A stretch of DNA of 22,893 bases. Source: a virus. Positions 22,242 to 22,893 of this stretch are shown here, in pieces (within the stretch, counting starts at the first letter, position 1; each line of letters starts with the position of its first letter). The DNA lies in the IMG/VR virus record IMGVR_UViG_3300022699_000163, positions 1-22,893 of that record. One strand, written 5' to 3'. Below the pieces are notes generated by a model. It worked only from the letters and a program-made list of their open reading frames with translations. It had not been told where the DNA came from and did no database searches. The translations under genes and the position numbers were made by a program.

Positions 22242-22720
22242 GCAGCTAGTTCCTCTAGTGCCGCCCGTAGTTCCTTATCCAGGATCTCCCGGATCTTAAT
22301 TTCATCAGTTTCCGCCGCCAGGATACCAGATAGTCGATCCACAACCCCGAGGATCCTCCCCCGGGTTTTATGAGCGCACTCATACGCCTGGTTTTCTACG
22401 TCTGCGCGGCGGACTAGTTGCCCCTGTTCCTCCTCCAGTTTCAGTTTGGCCAGTTCCGCCTTGTATTTGGTGTGCCGTGCCCGCTGTTCAGCGAAATCCA
22501 TTATACCCGCGTTACGGGCGTCCTCATTAGGGATCTCGGCTACCGGCCGCCCCTTGCCTCGCTTGACTACCCGAGGGGCACTTTCCAAGAGGATGTCACT
22601 GACCTCCTGGTCGATTTTGCCGTTTTGGGTAATCACCCGCCCCTCTTTGACTAATTTTGATACCGCCTGAGGGGATATTCCCCTATGCTCTGCATATGTT
22701 TTCTGAGTCATTAGTGCCAT
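22238..22720 (-). CDS. Terminase small subunit-like (Nu1-like), DNA-recognition protein
   Basis: The 160-residue protein opens with a winged-helix-like DNA-binding motif (TYAEHRGISPQAVSKLVKEG), then a basic stretch (PRVVKRGKGRP) and a long helical C-terminus (FAEQRARHTKYKAELAKLKL, ENQAYECAHKTRGRI). Lambda Nu1 and related small terminases have this layout: N-terminal DNA binding, C-terminal oligomerisation and large-subunit contact. It would mark the phage DNA for packaging. It is separated from the large subunit by about 5 kb and nine or ten genes. ATG 22720 follows GGGGGTGAG by about six bases; ATG 22711 is possible. Confidence 0.78.
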   Translation of the reverse strand: MALMTQKTYAEHRGISPQAVSKLVKEGRVITQNGKIDQEVSDILLESAPRVVKRGKGRPVAEIPNEDARNAGIMDFAEQRARHTKYKAELAKLKLEEEQGQLVRRADVENQAYECAHKTRGRILGVVDRLSGILAAETDEIKIREILDKELRAALEELAA

Positions 22721-22749
22721 GCGGGCTCACCCCCTCTTATCCCCTAGTC

Positions 22750-22893
22750 CTAGTTACCATTACTGAGTATAACTGATCCCGTAAACTCGTAAAATAAACC
22801 CTCATCCCAGTTATCTGAGTAGCTCCCAATAAAGCGCCCGTCCTCTGATGTCTTAACCACTACCCCAACCGCCGGTCTTAAAAATAAAACTAT
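22750..22893 (-). CDS. Unknown protein, C-terminal 47 residues, cut by window edge
   Basis: A minus-strand frame is open from the right edge to TAG at 22750-22752. It reads VLFLRPAVGVVVKTSEDGRF, then IGSYSDNWDEGLFYEF and TGSVILSNGN. The composition matches the neighbouring phage genes and the spacing of 29 bases to the next ATG is normal for this operon. Too little remains to identify it. It could be a hydrolase or virion protein end, but nothing in the sequence decides. Confidence 0.5.
   Translation of the reverse strand: MVLFLRPAVGVVVKTSEDGRFIGSYSDNWDEGLFYEFTGSVILSNGN

Noticed and set aside
825-22893. Phage part considered as an archaeal or eukaryotic (mirusvirus-like) virus because of the polymerase
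   Set aside because: Sigma70 promoters with extended -10 boxes, strong ribosome sites, a peptidoglycan peptidase and a full lambda-type tail gene set indicate a bacteriophage.

Overview
The window is mostly the late (packaging, head and tail) region of a siphovirus-like tailed phage (Caudoviricetes). About 22 kb, from the right edge down to base 825, is read on the minus strand with very little spacing between genes. The gene order from the large terminase onward follows the lambda late operon: large terminase (gpA-like), gpW-like joiner, gpB-like portal, gpC-like S49 protease, gpD-like decoration protein, gpE-like major capsid, gpFII-like joiner, gpZ-like minor tail, tail terminator, tail tube, gpG/gpGT tail chaperones made by a -1 frameshift, and tape measure. 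A gene for a long Ser/Thr-rich tail-fibre-like protein closes the block. Four near-consensus sigma70-type promoters with extended -10 motifs, strong AGGAGG-type ribosome sites and an M15 peptidoglycan peptidase point to a bacterial host. The genus cannot be told from the sequence.

From right to left (transcription order): 22.9-21.1 kb holds the end of an unknown gene, a small-terminase-like gene, a Cys-rich protein and a PAPS-type sulfotransferase. 21.0-20.2 kb holds three small AT-rich genes. 20.1-17.1 kb holds a coiled-coil phage protein, a small P-loop protein, an orphan beta-class DNA methyltransferase and a zinc-ribbon gene with an in-frame TGA. 17.1-14.6 kb holds the large terminase, an M15 endolysin and a 53-aa protein. 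14.6-12.9 kb holds two SAM methyltransferases and a GT2 glycosyltransferase inserted ahead of gpW. 12.9-2.4 kb is the lambda-order head and tail block. 2.4-0.8 kb is the Ser/Thr-rich fibre gene under its own promoter.

The first ~820 bases are different. They are AT-rich, read on the plus strand, and encode the C-terminal 267 residues of a family B DNA polymerase that looks like those of nucleocytoplasmic large DNA viruses or eukaryotic Pol delta (YGDTDS, LEFEKV, KKRY). This gene ends 18 bases from the convergent end of the phage fibre gene, whose C-terminal domain looks one beta-strand short. A chimeric contig join at about base 810-840 is the simplest explanation. A real exchange between a phage and a large DNA virus is the exciting alternative, and it must be tested on reads.

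The most interesting biology inside the phage part is a possible surface-glycan toolkit (glycosyltransferase, two methyltransferases, sulfotransferase) carried with a mucin-like Ser/Thr-rich virion protein. Other points are a clean gpG/gpGT frameshift on GGGAAAA, a beta-domain shared by the decoration protein and the tail terminator, and a set of near-identical phage promoters.
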